64,000 nucleotides of DNA from Haloarcula amylolytica JCM 13557 (GTDB lineage Archaea; Halobacteriota; Halobacteria; Halobacteriales; Haloarculaceae): NCBI RefSeq assembly GCF_000336615.1, contig NZ_AOLW01000047.1, positions 2,099-66,098 on the forward strand, in the 5' to 3' direction. This document shows positions 1-8,542 of this stretch, one piece after another. The position numbers and the translations under genes are program-made. Every line of letters begins with the position of its first letter. The stretch's first letter is position 1. The notes beneath the pieces are model-generated. The model was not told the DNA's origin. It was given only the letters and a program-made list of their open reading frames with translations, and searched no databases.

Positions 1-805
1 CTTCCTCGCGAGCGGCTTCCTGCTTCTCCTCGCGCTGGGAGCGCTCCTGCTCCTCTTCCTTCTTGTCGAGCTCGCGGAGGCGCTTCTGGACGCGGACGAA
101 GTCCTCGTGGTGCTGGTCGGCCGCTTCCTGCGCTTCGACGAACTCCTCGTGTTTCTCGTCGGCCTCGTCACGGATCTCGTCGGCCTCGCGGTAGGCCTCG
201 ATCATCTCGTTGTGGTGCTTCTGGGCCTCGTCGGCCAGCTCCGTGACCTTCTGGTGGTGCTTTGAGGCTTCCGAGCGGACCTCTTCCGCTTCCTCTTTGA
301 GCTCTTCGAGGTCGCCGCCCTGGTCGAGCTTCTCCTGTTTCTCCTGGAGCTTCTCGCGCTTGGTCTCGATCTTCTCGATGAGCTCCTTCTCGTCCTCCGA
401 GGAGAGCACTTCGGTCTGTTGCTTGAACTCGAGGTCTTCGATCTCCTCTTTGAGTTGTTCGACCGACGTGCCCTCGTCGAGTTCGAGGTCGTTTTTCAGG
501 TTGTCGACCTTGTCGAACAGCTCGTTTGCTTCCGCATTGAGCTCGTTGCGCTGGTCCTTGTGCTCCTGGACCTGCTCGTTGAGCTCGTCGCGCTTCTCGC
601 GGTGTTCCTGCGCCTCGTCAACCTTCTCGCGAGTCTTCGCGTTCAGGTCGTCACGGGCGGAGGCCCGCTCGGACGCCATCTGGTTCAGCTCGTTCCGTCG
701 GTCGCGGAGCTGGCCGGCGAGTTTGATGAGCTCGCCTTTCGATTTGTTTTCGAGATCCTCTTCGGTTACTGTAACGTTCTTTGATTCGTCTATCGAGTCT
801 GCCAT
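1..805 (-). CDS. Haloarchaeal coiled-coil protein (partial, C-terminus beyond left edge)
   Basis: A reverse-strand frame opens at the ATG at 805-803 and runs unbroken off the left edge, giving 268 visible codons. The product is almost entirely charged coiled coil rich in Glu, Lys, Gln and Arg, with heptad-like segments such as EEIEDLEFKQQ and EKLQEKQEKLDQGGD. No catalytic motif is visible. A GAGG about 8 nt before the ATG fits a ribosome binding site. The composition matches the haloarchaeal coiled-coil family sometimes labelled DUF7121 or, misleadingly, phosphoserine phosphatase; function unknown. It is probably a structural or scaffold protein, but that is inference. Confidence 0.8.
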   Translation of the reverse strand, partial: MADSIDESKNVTVTEEDLENKSKGELIKLAGQLRDRRNELNQMASERASARDDLNAKTREKVDEAQEHREKRDELNEQVQEHKDQRNELNAEANELFDKVDNLKNDLELDEGTSVEQLKEEIEDLEFKQQTEVLSSEDEKELIEKIETKREKLQEKQEKLDQGGDLEELKEEAEEVRSEASKHHQKVTELADEAQKHHNEMIEAYREADEIRDEADEKHEEFVEAQEAADQHHEDFVRVQKRLRELDKKEEEQERSQREEKQEAAREE

Positions 806-1072
806 TGTTGAATCCTCTATGCCATCACCGCTTCAGCACAGACAGTCGGCCCACTACTGAGGGGCTGACACCAATAACAAGGGTTCCCTCTCATGTTGGG
901 CTGAAAGCGATACTGCCTGAACGCGGAAGCGTTCTGGTGTCTACGAATAGAGGAGGATATTGTTTAAACATTCCGGTGCATTGAATACCGCGTCAACGTC
1001 TCACACGCCGCAATTCGGCGGGGGACCCGGTCGTAACCCCACCGGATTACCCTTGTATATCACGGACCTATA

Positions 1073-2917
1073 TTACTGACTAATGGTGTATTCGTTTTTG
1101 ACGACCCGCTGCCCGTCGGTGACGGCGAGTGTCACCTCGTCGCCGGCCGACAGCGTGAGTGTGTCGACGGGGACGCGGGCGAAGGGGCCGACGGTGTGTT
1201 CGGCCTGCTCGCGCTCGCCGTTGTAGTCCCACTCGACGGTGAGGTTCGTGCTCTCCGGCCTGTCGTGGAGGACGACGACGTCCCGCTCTCCGGGACTGGG
1301 CGCGGAGAGGACGACCTGTGTAGGCTCGTAGCTGTCGGCGAGCACGTCGTGTGCCGTCTTTTCGCTCCCGTCAGCGGCGAGTACACCCATGCCCGCGTCG
1401 CCGACGTCCCGGAGGCTGTCGAGGACGACGACCGGTGCGCGGCGCTGGCGCAATCCCTCGGCCACCTCGCGGACGACGTCAGCCTGGTACGCCTGTGACG
1501 CCGCCACCCCGTCGTCGATGTGGCGGTCGTGCCGGGCGCGGTCGAACCCCGGGGTATCCGCCGGGTCAGCCGTCCCGAGCGCGCCGGCCCCGAAGCCGGC
1601 GACGACGTCGCCGACGCCGAACTGGGAACAGAGCCACGGGAGGTCGGCCGTGTCGCCGTACCGCCACCCCGGGTACAGCGTGGCCGCGTCGGGGTTGATT
1701 CCGGGCGGGCCGACCACCGGGAACGTCGGGACGGAGTCCACGGCCCCAGCCACTGTCTCGGCCTCGGTGCTGTCGTATCCGGTTCGCCAGGCCCGCCAGC
1801 GAAAGCGCAGTCGGTCGAGGAACCCGGACCCAAGGCCGTCGGCGTAGGGTGACACTGGCTCGTCGTGAATGCCGACCGCCGCGAAACTGGGATGCTGCGC
1901 GTAAGTCGCATCGAGCCGTGCCGCGAGATTGGTTCCCCGTTCGTTGTCGAACGAACCGGGGCCCGACAGCGGGAGGTCCTGCCAGAGCAGGACGCCGTGG
2001 TCGTCACAGGCGCGGGCCACTTCCGGCGGCGTCCCCTGCGCCCGAACCCGGACCAGATTTGCGTTGGCGTCGACGGCCCGCTCGACGTCCTCCGCGGTCG
2101 GGTCCAGCAGTGTCACGCCGCGAACCGGTACCTCCTCGCCGTTGACCTGCAGGCCGTCGTCGTACGAAACAGTACGTAGTCCCGTCGTTACCGAGTGTTC
2201 GTCGTCATCGAGCTTCGCGCTGAGGACGTAGCGGGACTGGTCGCCGCGGTCGTGGGGCCACCACAGCGACGGGTCGCGCACGTCTATCGTGTAGGTCACC
2301 GACGTCGTCTCCTCGTCGGTCGAGACGCGAGCGCGGTCCATCATCCCGCCGCCGCGAACGTCACCCTCCGGCCGGAGCGAGAGCGTGATCCGGTCGTCGA
2401 GCGGCTCTTCGGTCAGGACGGTCGCCGACACTTCCACTGTCGCATCGGTTACGTCCGCTTCCGACACCTGCGGCTGGACCGAGAGCTCGCTCACACAGGG
2501 GTCCGGTCGGGTTTCGAGGGCCGCGCCCCACCAGATGCCCGGGACACAGCGCTCCGGCGGTAGCTGGTCGGTCGCGTGCAAACCGCCGAAACGGTCCGCC
2601 GGCGCGCGACACTCCACGACGATCCGGTACTCCTCGCTCTCGGGGAGTCGAACCCGGAGCGGCTCGAAGTAGGTGTCGTGGCTGGTGAGCAGATCACTGT
2701 TGCACCACACGCGTGTGTGCGCGTACGCTCCGTTCAGCACCAGCAGCGTGTGTGCGTCGCTCTCGTCCCGCGGGTCCGAGAACGTCGTTTCGTAGGCCAC
2801 GGCCTCGGCGCCGGCGAACCCCTCGGGCCGGCCGGGCACTGACACCGGTTCCCACGACTCCGGGGACGGCATCTCGTCGTCCGGCGCAACCGCCGCGCCG
2901 CGCCACTCCAGCGACAT
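1073..2917 (-). CDS. Glycoside hydrolase family 2-like protein, possibly inactive
   Basis: About 614 aa. The start at 2917 (MSLEWRG) is preferred over an in-frame ATG 27 nt upstream that adds only a Pro/Gly-rich leader. The order is that of beta-mannosidase/GH2 enzymes: jelly-roll-like N-domain (about 20-135, with a GIWWGA segment), Ig-like domain (about 140-250), then a TIM-barrel region from about 255 with NLVRVRAQG and VLLWQDLP. The acid/base loop reads HDEP at 351-354 (NE in active GH2), and the nucleophile site reads SQFG at 431-434 where GH2 has SEFG. Catalysis may therefore be lost or altered. No signal peptide is seen. Divergent from the small Cys protein at 3026. Confidence 0.75.
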   Translation of the reverse strand: MSLEWRGAAVAPDDEMPSPESWEPVSVPGRPEGFAGAEAVAYETTFSDPRDESDAHTLLVLNGAYAHTRVWCNSDLLTSHDTYFEPLRVRLPESEEYRIVVECRAPADRFGGLHATDQLPPERCVPGIWWGAALETRPDPCVSELSVQPQVSEADVTDATVEVSATVLTEEPLDDRITLSLRPEGDVRGGGMMDRARVSTDEETTSVTYTIDVRDPSLWWPHDRGDQSRYVLSAKLDDDEHSVTTGLRTVSYDDGLQVNGEEVPVRGVTLLDPTAEDVERAVDANANLVRVRAQGTPPEVARACDDHGVLLWQDLPLSGPGSFDNERGTNLAARLDATYAQHPSFAAVGIHDEPVSPYADGLGSGFLDRLRFRWRAWRTGYDSTEAETVAGAVDSVPTFPVVGPPGINPDAATLYPGWRYGDTADLPWLCSQFGVGDVVAGFGAGALGTADPADTPGFDRARHDRHIDDGVAASQAYQADVVREVAEGLRQRRAPVVVLDSLRDVGDAGMGVLAADGSEKTAHDVLADSYEPTQVVLSAPSPGERDVVVLHDRPESTNLTVEWDYNGEREQAEHTVGPFARVPVDTLTLSAGDEVTLAVTDGQRVVKNEYTISQ

Positions 2918-2961
2918 ACCTTGTGGCCCGTTCCCCGGGGGCATATCCTTTGCCCCACGGC

Positions 2962-2979
2962 TTCACTTTCACTTTCACT
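2962..2979. repeat. Perfect tandem hexamer (TTCACT)x3 in a divergent promoter region
   Basis: Three uninterrupted copies of TTCACT lie between the GH2-like gene (start 2917, minus) and the small Cys protein (start 3026, plus). On the minus strand it reads AGTGAA three times, 45-62 nt before the GH2 ATG. It could be a regulatory spacer or simple slippage. Confidence 0.7.
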
Positions 2980-3025
2980 CCGGGGATGGCTCGCTTTGAC
3001 ATAGGTAGCCACCTACTATCCAGAT

Positions 3026-3199
3026 ATGCTCACCGAACTGCACGAGGCGGCGACACCGACCTGCGAGGCCCAGCACTGCGAGCGCCCGCTCGGCGAGCCA
3101 GCGCTGGTGTTCGAGACCGAGGCCGGCCGCCGCGAGGCCCACGAGTGCGCCTGCGGTGCGGTGACGGTTACCGTCGCCCGGTCGGAGTCGTCCCGCTGA
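3026..3199 (+). CDS. Small cysteine-containing protein (57 aa)
   Basis: The ATG at 3026 opens a 57-codon frame ending in TGA at 3197-3199. The protein has a CEAQHC motif at residues 13-18 and an ECACG motif near residue 42, four Cys that could bind one zinc ion. A short repeat, TAGGT-AGCC-ACCTA at 3002-3015, sits just upstream. The DUF371 gene starts 26 nt downstream on the same strand, so the two are probably co-transcribed. Codon use and acidity match the neighbours, supporting a real gene. Function unknown. Confidence 0.65.
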   Translation: MLTELHEAATPTCEAQHCERPLGEPALVFETEAGRREAHECACGAVTVTVARSESSR

Positions 3200-3225
3200 A
3201 GTACGCCCGGCAGTGACCGGGAGGT

Positions 3226-3654
3226 ATGACACTCGAAGAAGTGGTCCACGCACAGGGCCACGAGAACGTCTCCGGCGAACACGCGAGTACACTGGAAGTG
3301 ACGAGCGACGACTTTCTGACCCCTGCAGGTGACTGTATCCTCGCCATCGACGCCGACCGCGTCCCCGCCGACTTCGACAGCGAGTTCGTGACGGCTTGCC
3401 AGGACGCCGACGCGACGATTACGGCGACTATCGAAGCCGGCGATCAGGTCGTTACCGTGACCGGGACCGGCCACCCCGACCTGTCCTTCGAGAACGACCG
3501 GAGCCACGTCCTGCGGACGAGCGACTACGTCGACGACCGGACTGTGATGGTAAACGCCGACGCAGCGGCCGGCGACGTGGACCGGGGCCTCGTCGAAGCG
3601 CTCGCTGACGGGGCCGATGCGACGCTGACGCTGGCTGTTGAGCCAAGTAACTAG
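3226..3654 (+). CDS. DUF371 family protein
   Basis: 142 aa, the usual size for DUF371, a conserved archaeal family of unknown function. The N-terminal part (EVVHAQGHENVSGEH, then the TSDDFLTPAGDCILAI region) and the DLSFENDRSHVLRTSDY stretch are characteristic. GGGAGG lies directly against the ATG, an unusually short Shine-Dalgarno spacing. It follows the 57-aa Cys protein by 26 nt and probably shares its transcript. Confidence 0.85.
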   Translation: MTLEEVVHAQGHENVSGEHASTLEVTSDDFLTPAGDCILAIDADRVPADFDSEFVTACQDADATITATIEAGDQVVTVTGTGHPDLSFENDRSHVLRTSDYVDDRTVMVNADAAAGDVDRGLVEALADGADATLTLAVEPSN

Positions 3655-3722
3655 TACCGCAATTTCTGCTATCGTTCGCGCCGCTGTCCGGCGCAGTCAA
3701 AAGAAAACAGGTTGTGAACGGC

Positions 3723-5303
3723 TTACGACGACGAGATGACGTCGTCGATACGGACGATCATCGTTGCCGCCTCGGTGGCGGAGTCGACCGCTTCGCGCTT
3801 GACAGCGGCGGGGTCGAGGATGCCGTAGTCGACGGGGTCACCGACGACACCGGTCTGGCCTTCGCTGATGATGCCGGCGATGCCCTCGCTCTCGTGTTCG
3901 GCGCGGAGGTCGACGAGCGCGTCGATGGCGTCGAGGCCCGTGTTCTCCGCGAGCGTGCGGGGGAGCACGTCGACGGCATCGGCGAACGCTTCGACGGCGA
4001 GCTGCTTGCGGCCCTCGATGGACGCCGCTTCGGAGCGGATGTGGTCGGCGATGGCGATTTCGGTCGCGCCTGCGCCGGGGACCACACCGCCGGCGTCGAG
4101 CGCGGCGATGACGGTGTCGAGCGCGTCGTTGAGCGCGCGTTCGAGCTCGTCGACGACGTGTTCGGTGGAGCCGCGGGCGATGACCGTGACGGACTCGGCG
4201 GTCGCGCCGCCGGTGATGAACGTCACGTCGTCGTCGCCCTGCTTCTCGACGTCGACGCTGTCGGCGTGGCCGAGCGAGTCCTCGTCGAGGGCTTCCAGCG
4301 AGCCGACGCGCTTCGCGCCGGTGGCCTCGACGATGTCCTTGGCGGTCGAGGAGCCGATGCTGTCGGCGACGAAGACGCCTTCCTTGGCGAGCTGGGAGGC
4401 GACGCGGTCGGCGACGTCCTCGGTGACGAACGCAACGTCAGCGCCGCTTTCGACGACTTCCTCGGCGTAGCCGCTGAGTTCCTGCTCCTCGGCGTCGAGC
4501 GCGGCGTTGAGCTGGTCGACGCTGGAGACGTTGTACTCGGCGTCGATGTTGCTCTCGCGGACGTCGAGTTCGGTGTCGATGACCGCGATGGACGCGTCCT
4601 CGACCGAGGTCGGCATGTTGTCGTGGACGGCCGTCTCGTCGACGATGACGCCCTCGACGAGCTTGGTCGCGGAGGAAGCCGCACCCGTCTGGGTGTGGAC
4701 TTCGATGTTGTCCCGGCGAACGCCGTTGTCGCTCTTGGCGTGGCGGACGGCGTCGACGACGACTTCGGCGAGTTTCTCGGCCTCGACGTCACCGGTGCCC
4801 TTGCCGGTCATCGAGGATTCGGCGACTTCGACGAGCGTCTCGTCGTCGAGGTCGACGTCGAGGACGATCTCGTTGATAGCGTCCTGTGCGAGTTCGGATG
4901 CGGCAGAGTACCCCTCGACGATTGTCGTCGGGTGGACGTCGTCGTCGAGCAGGTCCTCGCCTTTCGTCAGCAGTTCCCCGGCCAGCACGGACGCCGTCGT
5001 CGTGCCGTCGCCCACTTCGTCCTCCTGGGTCTGGGCGACTTCGACGATCATCTGGGCCGCGGGGTGTTCGATGTCCATCTCGGAGAGGATGGTCGCCCCG
5101 TCGTTGGTGATGACCACATCACCGTCGTCGGAGACGAGCATCTTGTCCATGCCGCGGGGACCGAGCGTGGTCCGTACGGACTCGCTTACGGCCTTTCCGG
5201 CGGAGATGTTCGATGACTGTGCGTCCTTCCCGTGTGTGCGCTGGGCGTCCTCATCAAGGATGAAAAGAGGCTGGCCGCCCATGCGTCGCTGGCCAGATGA
5301 CAT
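3723..5303 (-). CDS. Thermosome subunit (group II chaperonin)
   Basis: 526 aa ATP-dependent protein-folding subunit that assembles into double-ring thermosomes. Hallmarks in order: [12 protein letters not shown] (45-56), ITNDGATIL (65-73), GDGTT nucleotide-binding motif (98-102) and [11 protein letters not shown] near residue 400. The C-terminus ends [10 protein letters not shown] and lacks the Gly/Met tail of some paralogues. Haloarchaea carry two or three thermosome genes; which paralogue this is cannot be decided here. The monocistronic layout and strong TATA box fit a highly expressed, possibly heat-responsive gene. Confidence 0.97.
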   Translation of the reverse strand: MSSGQRRMGGQPLFILDEDAQRTHGKDAQSSNISAGKAVSESVRTTLGPRGMDKMLVSDDGDVVITNDGATILSEMDIEHPAAQMIVEVAQTQEDEVGDGTTTASVLAGELLTKGEDLLDDDVHPTTIVEGYSAASELAQDAINEIVLDVDLDDETLVEVAESSMTGKGTGDVEAEKLAEVVVDAVRHAKSDNGVRRDNIEVHTQTGAASSATKLVEGVIVDETAVHDNMPTSVEDASIAVIDTELDVRESNIDAEYNVSSVDQLNAALDAEEQELSGYAEEVVESGADVAFVTEDVADRVASQLAKEGVFVADSIGSSTAKDIVEATGAKRVGSLEALDEDSLGHADSVDVEKQGDDDVTFITGGATAESVTVIARGSTEHVVDELERALNDALDTVIAALDAGGVVPGAGATEIAIADHIRSEAASIEGRKQLAVEAFADAVDVLPRTLAENTGLDAIDALVDLRAEHESEGIAGIISEGQTGVVGDPVDYGILDPAAVKREAVDSATEAATMIVRIDDVISSS

Positions 5304-5340
5304 ATGTGTTGAACCTCACTTAAGACAAGGCAAGCGGTTC

Positions 5341-5350
5341 TATATAAAAC
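5341..5350 (-). promoter_or_regulatory. TATA box of the thermosome gene
   Basis: On the minus strand this reads GTTTTATATA, a near-consensus haloarchaeal TATA box. It lies about 40 nt before the thermosome ATG at 5303, predicting a start site near 5318 and a short 5' leader. Confidence 0.75.
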
Positions 5351-5416
5351 TTTCTAACGGCGTAGACCGTTCGTCGGGCGACAGCGCCGTGCTGTCCCTG
5401 TAATCCCGGCTGGACC

Positions 5417-5448
5417 TACACACCTTTTAATATGGGTGTATACACACC
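5417..5448 (+). promoter_or_regulatory. Promoter with flanking TACACACC repeats and a GTGTATACAC palindrome
   Basis: The TATA-like TTTTAATAT (5425-5433) is flanked by two direct copies of TACACACC (5417-5424 and 5441-5448). A perfect 10-bp palindrome, GTGTATACAC (5436-5445), lies between the TATA element and the ATG at 5458. The position, over the core promoter, suits a repressor operator. Regulation is inferred only from geometry. Confidence 0.5.
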
Positions 5449-5457
5449 GTATAGTAG

Positions 5458-6267
5458 ATGCTGGAGTTGGAGCACGGCTTTCGGGTCGTCGACGTGCACG
5501 CGCGACTGGAACCCGACGAGCAGCGCCGACCCCGAGACGGCATGGGTGACCCGGAGCAACTAGAACGGGAGATGCACCAGGCCGGCGTCGTCCGCTCCGT
5601 CGTCTTTCCCGGCGAGCGAGACGGCTCGTATCTGAAAGCGAACAACGCCGTCGCCCGGATGACTGTCGAGCGGCCGATGGTCGCCTTCGCCAGAGTCAAC
5701 GGCGCTCGGGACCCGGGGACCGGTCCCGGGTCGACCCTTCGCAACCTCGCGAGTAGTCGCACGGAGGAACACACCTCGCCCGAGGACATCGAGCAGTACG
5801 CCTACGACGACCGCTTCTACGGCTTCAAGCTTCATCCACCGACGGACGGACTACCCGACGAGGACGTCCTCGCAGAACTGGAGTCCGTATCACTGCCTGT
5901 CATCGTCCACGGCGGCGAGGGGTTCCCGCCCGAGACCGTTGCCGAGACCCTGCTCACCTACGACTTCCCGGTCATCCTCTCGCATTTCGGTGCCCACCCG
6001 CTCCGGCGGGACCTGATGGAACGAGCTATCGACCTGCTGGAGACCCACGACAAGCTGTATCTCGACACCAGCGCGGTCCGCTACCGGCGGCCGATGGAGC
6101 GGGCGATTCTGGAACACCCTGACCGCGTTCTCTTCGGGAGCGGCGTCCCGAGCGTTCACCCGAACGTGGCTGTGATGGAGATACTGACCTTAGACGTGCC
6201 CGAAGACGCGATGCGAAAGGTGTTCTCGAACAATCCGAACCGCGTTATCGAGGCGCTGGCCCCCTGA
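5458..6267 (+). CDS. Amidohydrolase-like TIM-barrel protein with degenerate metal site
   Basis: 269 aa of the amidohydrolase-2 fold (metal-dependent TIM-barrel hydrolases). Strand motifs are present: VVDVHARL (10-17), FKLHPP (123-128), VIVHGGEG (148-155), VILSHFGAHPL (172-182), LYLDTSAV (200-207), FGSGVP (226-231) and the C-terminal NNPNRV signature. The first-strand HxH is reduced to HxR (H14, R16), and the usual Asp of GSDxP is Gly in FGSGVP. Two conserved metal or catalytic positions are therefore changed, so the substrate and even the activity are uncertain. A TATA box 25-33 nt upstream suggests a leaderless mRNA. Confidence 0.8.
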   Translation: MLELEHGFRVVDVHARLEPDEQRRPRDGMGDPEQLEREMHQAGVVRSVVFPGERDGSYLKANNAVARMTVERPMVAFARVNGARDPGTGPGSTLRNLASSRTEEHTSPEDIEQYAYDDRFYGFKLHPPTDGLPDEDVLAELESVSLPVIVHGGEGFPPETVAETLLTYDFPVILSHFGAHPLRRDLMERAIDLLETHDKLYLDTSAVRYRRPMERAILEHPDRVLFGSGVPSVHPNVAVMEILTLDVPEDAMRKVFSNNPNRVIEALAP

Positions 6268-6310
6268 CTGCCGGCGGCCGCCGCAGCGGAAGCGCGGGGA
6301 CGGTCGTCGG

Positions 6311-7216
6311 TTACCGCCAGTCGTACACAGTCACCGCGCGGTCCGCTCGCGCGGAGCGGCCGTTCGGGTTCCGACAGGGTGTCCGGTCGGTCACGCGTGC
6401 GCGGAGGCCGTCGACGATGCCGGACCCAACGCCGCCGAACACGTCCTGCCCGTTGCCGAGCCACTGCGATGGCGTCGTCTCCCCGCGCACGACATCGATC
6501 AGCGCGTCCTTCGCGTCACCCGCCGCGTGGCTGAGGAGCCGCCGCAATACGGTCGGGCGGACGTTGTAGTTCTTCACCAGCCGGTAGGCGAGCGAGCGGT
6601 ACTTCCAGTTCCAGTCGGTCTCCGTGGTGCCGCCGTCGGCCTCGAACTCGCGGCTGACGCACATCTCCGTGCTCCAGTCGACGCCGTAATCACTGGCGGC
6701 CATCCGGTGTGCGAAGTCCCGGGCACTGCCGACGTTCAAATACTCGTCGAACCCATCGAGCGCTTCCAGCACCTCCGCGTCGAACGCGACGTTTCCGGGA
6801 TTGAAATACGTCACGTCGCGGCCGGCTATCGTCCGCGTCTCCTCGGTTTCGGTCGTCATTCCGGCCCAGAGTTGCTGGTGTGTCGGCCCGGTGATGGCCT
6901 GGGTGGCCCCCGAGAGCCCGCTTTTCACCGCGTCAGCCCAGCCGGACTCGACCGAGAGTGCCTGGTGGACGAGCGCGATAACGTCTCCCGTTGCCCGGTC
7001 GATCCCTGCGTTGCGGGCGACCGTGACTGAGCGGTCGGCGATCTCGACGAGGATCGACACGTCGTCCCGGTCGCGGACCATTCCTGTCGTGCCGTCGGCC
7101 GACGGGCCGTTGACGACGATCACTTCGGCATCGGGAACCTGCTCGGTGAGTGCGTCCAGACAGCCGGACAGCTCCTCCCGGCCGTTCAACGTCGGGACCA
7201 CTACCGAGATATCCAT
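6311..7216 (-). CDS. Glycosyltransferase family 2 protein
   Basis: 301 aa starting at the ATG at 7216 (MDISVVVPTLNGRE), which is the canonical N-terminus of a GT-A fold GT2 enzyme; an upstream in-frame ATG would add 20 unlikely residues. The RNAGIDRATGDVI segment (68-80) matches the family, but the DxD usually found just after it is ALVHQALS here. Either a non-standard metal ligand is used or activity differs. No C-terminal membrane helix is evident. It would transfer a sugar from a nucleotide or lipid donor; the acceptor is unknown. It lies 43 nt past the convergent amidohydrolase gene. Confidence 0.85.
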   Translation of the reverse strand: MDISVVVPTLNGREELSGCLDALTEQVPDAEVIVVNGPSADGTTGMVRDRDDVSILVEIADRSVTVARNAGIDRATGDVIALVHQALSVESGWADAVKSGLSGATQAITGPTHQQLWAGMTTETEETRTIAGRDVTYFNPGNVAFDAEVLEALDGFDEYLNVGSARDFAHRMAASDYGVDWSTEMCVSREFEADGGTTETDWNWKYRSLAYRLVKNYNVRPTVLRRLLSHAAGDAKDALIDVVRGETTPSQWLGNGQDVFGGVGSGIVDGLRARVTDRTPCRNPNGRSARADRAVTVYDWR

Positions 7217-7309
7217 ACCTCTGGGTACGGCGGCGAAGGCGCTTAAAAGTCGCGGGAGACGGACGGCGACATCCACTCAGGGAAAACGGGCTGTCCGAGC
7301 GGCGGCGAG

Positions 7310-8014
7310 CTACACGTGGGTGTTCCAGTACGACACCGAGGCCAGCTTTTCGCCGAGTGGCGTGCCTCCGAGCGCCGTATCGAGCGAGCGGAACGAGGCC
7401 GCCAGTTCGTTCGGAATCTTCCGGTAGAATCCGTAGGGAAGCAGCCAGTCGTGGTTCGCCTCGGTCAGTTCCAGTCCGGCTCCGTCCAGCAGCCGGTCGA
7501 TCTCCCAGCGGGAGTAGAGCCGCGACCCCATCGGGAGCGCCCAGTTGTATATCGACCGGGTCGAAAACCGGTTGAACGTATCGAAGAAGACCTGTTCCTT
7601 CGAGACGCGGCGCATCTCCGCGAGGAACGCCGCCGGCGTGTCCGCCAGATGGAAAAAGCGCATCGCAAACACGGTGTCGAAGTGGTCGTCCGGGAACGGG
7701 AGCCGGGCCGCATCGCCCCGCATGAACTCGACGTGGTCGTCGACGCCGGTCGCCTGTGCCTTCTCACGGCCCTGCTGGAGCATCGGGCCGGAGATGTCCA
7801 GCCCGGTGATGTTCGCGCCGCGCTCGGCCAGCATCACGGTGAACCGTCCGGTCCCGCAAGCTACCTCTAACACGTCCTTGTCGGCCACGGGGCCGATTGC
7901 GTCGAGGACGGCCTGTTTCTCGCGTCGGTCGATAAGCCGACCGCCACGGGAGAACCGCTTGGCCTCGTACTCTTCGGCCACGGTGTCGGCCTGATACCAC
8001 TCCTGCCCTTTCAC
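7310..8014 (-). CDS. Class I SAM-dependent methyltransferase
   Basis: 234 aa with a Methyltransf_11-type fold: motif I VLEVACGTGRF (48-58), an acidic strand-2 end in ITGLDISGPM, then GDAARLPFPDDHFDTVFA and the post-motif region FFHLADTPAAFLAEMRRV. The C-terminal half (SRWEIDRLLDGAGLELTEA) is typical of small-molecule or quinone-type methyltransferases, but the substrate cannot be read from the sequence. It precedes the GT2 gene on the same strand, 93 nt apart. Confidence 0.88.
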   Translation of the reverse strand: MKGQEWYQADTVAEEYEAKRFSRGGRLIDRREKQAVLDAIGPVADKDVLEVACGTGRFTVMLAERGANITGLDISGPMLQQGREKAQATGVDDHVEFMRGDAARLPFPDDHFDTVFAMRFFHLADTPAAFLAEMRRVSKEQVFFDTFNRFSTRSIYNWALPMGSRLYSRWEIDRLLDGAGLELTEANHDWLLPYGFYRKIPNELAASFRSLDTALGGTPLGEKLASVSYWNTHV

Positions 8015-8149
8015 GGTGTATTGCTCACCCCGCGGGGGATAAAACGATACTGGAATCCCCTTTCATCGGTCGGGCTGTTTTCCAGTCAGGCTAGACCCGC
8101 TCGCGCTCTCGGCTCTGATAGTTCTGGTCGTACTTTCCGGATAGCGACG

Positions 8150-8171
8150 AGAACCGCACGATGGCGGTTCT
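8150..8171. promoter_or_regulatory. Perfect inverted repeat AGAACCGC-N6-GCGGTTCT beside a TATA element
   Basis: Eight-base arms (8150-8157 and 8164-8171) are separated by ACGATG. The right arm abuts GTATAAGG, a TATA-like element reading toward the small wHTH gene at 8264. The placement directly upstream of TATA suits a dimeric regulator; the wHTH product itself is the nearest candidate. Confidence 0.55.
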
Positions 8172-8263
8172 GTATAAGGACACATTAAACACTTCATAGA
8201 ATCTGTATTATTTGGTCATGCATATAGCCAAGTTTTACCAGTAAGTCTGGAATATCAGCCACT

Positions 8264-8533
8264 ATGAGCGCATTAACTGAAAACGCTGCACCAGCACCTT
8301 TCACCGACGAGGAGTTCCGCGACACCCTGCGTGAACTCCCGCCGAGCGCGAAACTCGTCGCGAAGGTGCTAGAGGACGACGCCCCGTTGTCACAGGGCGA
8401 ACTAGCCGAGAACTCACTGCTCCCGGACCGGACTGTCAGGTACGCCCTGAACCGACTGGAGGAGTCAGAGCTGGTCGACTCGCGGTACAGCTTCACCGAC
8501 GCGCGCAAACAGGTTTATTTCCTCACAGTCTGA
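8264..8533 (+). CDS. Small winged-helix transcriptional regulator (MarR/TrmB-like)
   Basis: 89 aa consisting of little more than one wHTH domain. SAKLVAKVLEDDAPLSQGEL and the recognition-helix region LPDRTVRYALNRLEESELV (about 54-72) are typical, followed by a wing with YSFTDARKQVYF. Such single-domain proteins are common in haloarchaea and bind DNA as dimers. It is 9 nt upstream of the MBL-fold gene on the same strand, so the two form an operon. The inverted repeat at 8150 is a plausible autoregulatory site. Confidence 0.8.
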   Translation: MSALTENAAPAPFTDEEFRDTLRELPPSAKLVAKVLEDDAPLSQGELAENSLLPDRTVRYALNRLEESELVDSRYSFTDARKQVYFLTV

Positions 8534-8542
8534 CCCGTCGGT

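Noticed and set aside
1006-1020. CGCCG-CAATT-CGGCG as terminator of the GH2-like gene
   Set aside because: The stem is only 5 bp with no following T-run on the minus strand; too weak to call.
3714-5216. A 500-codon plus-strand frame rich in Val, Asp and Gly
   Set aside because: Mirror of the thermosome gene; composition is the antisense artefact typical of GC-rich acidic genes.
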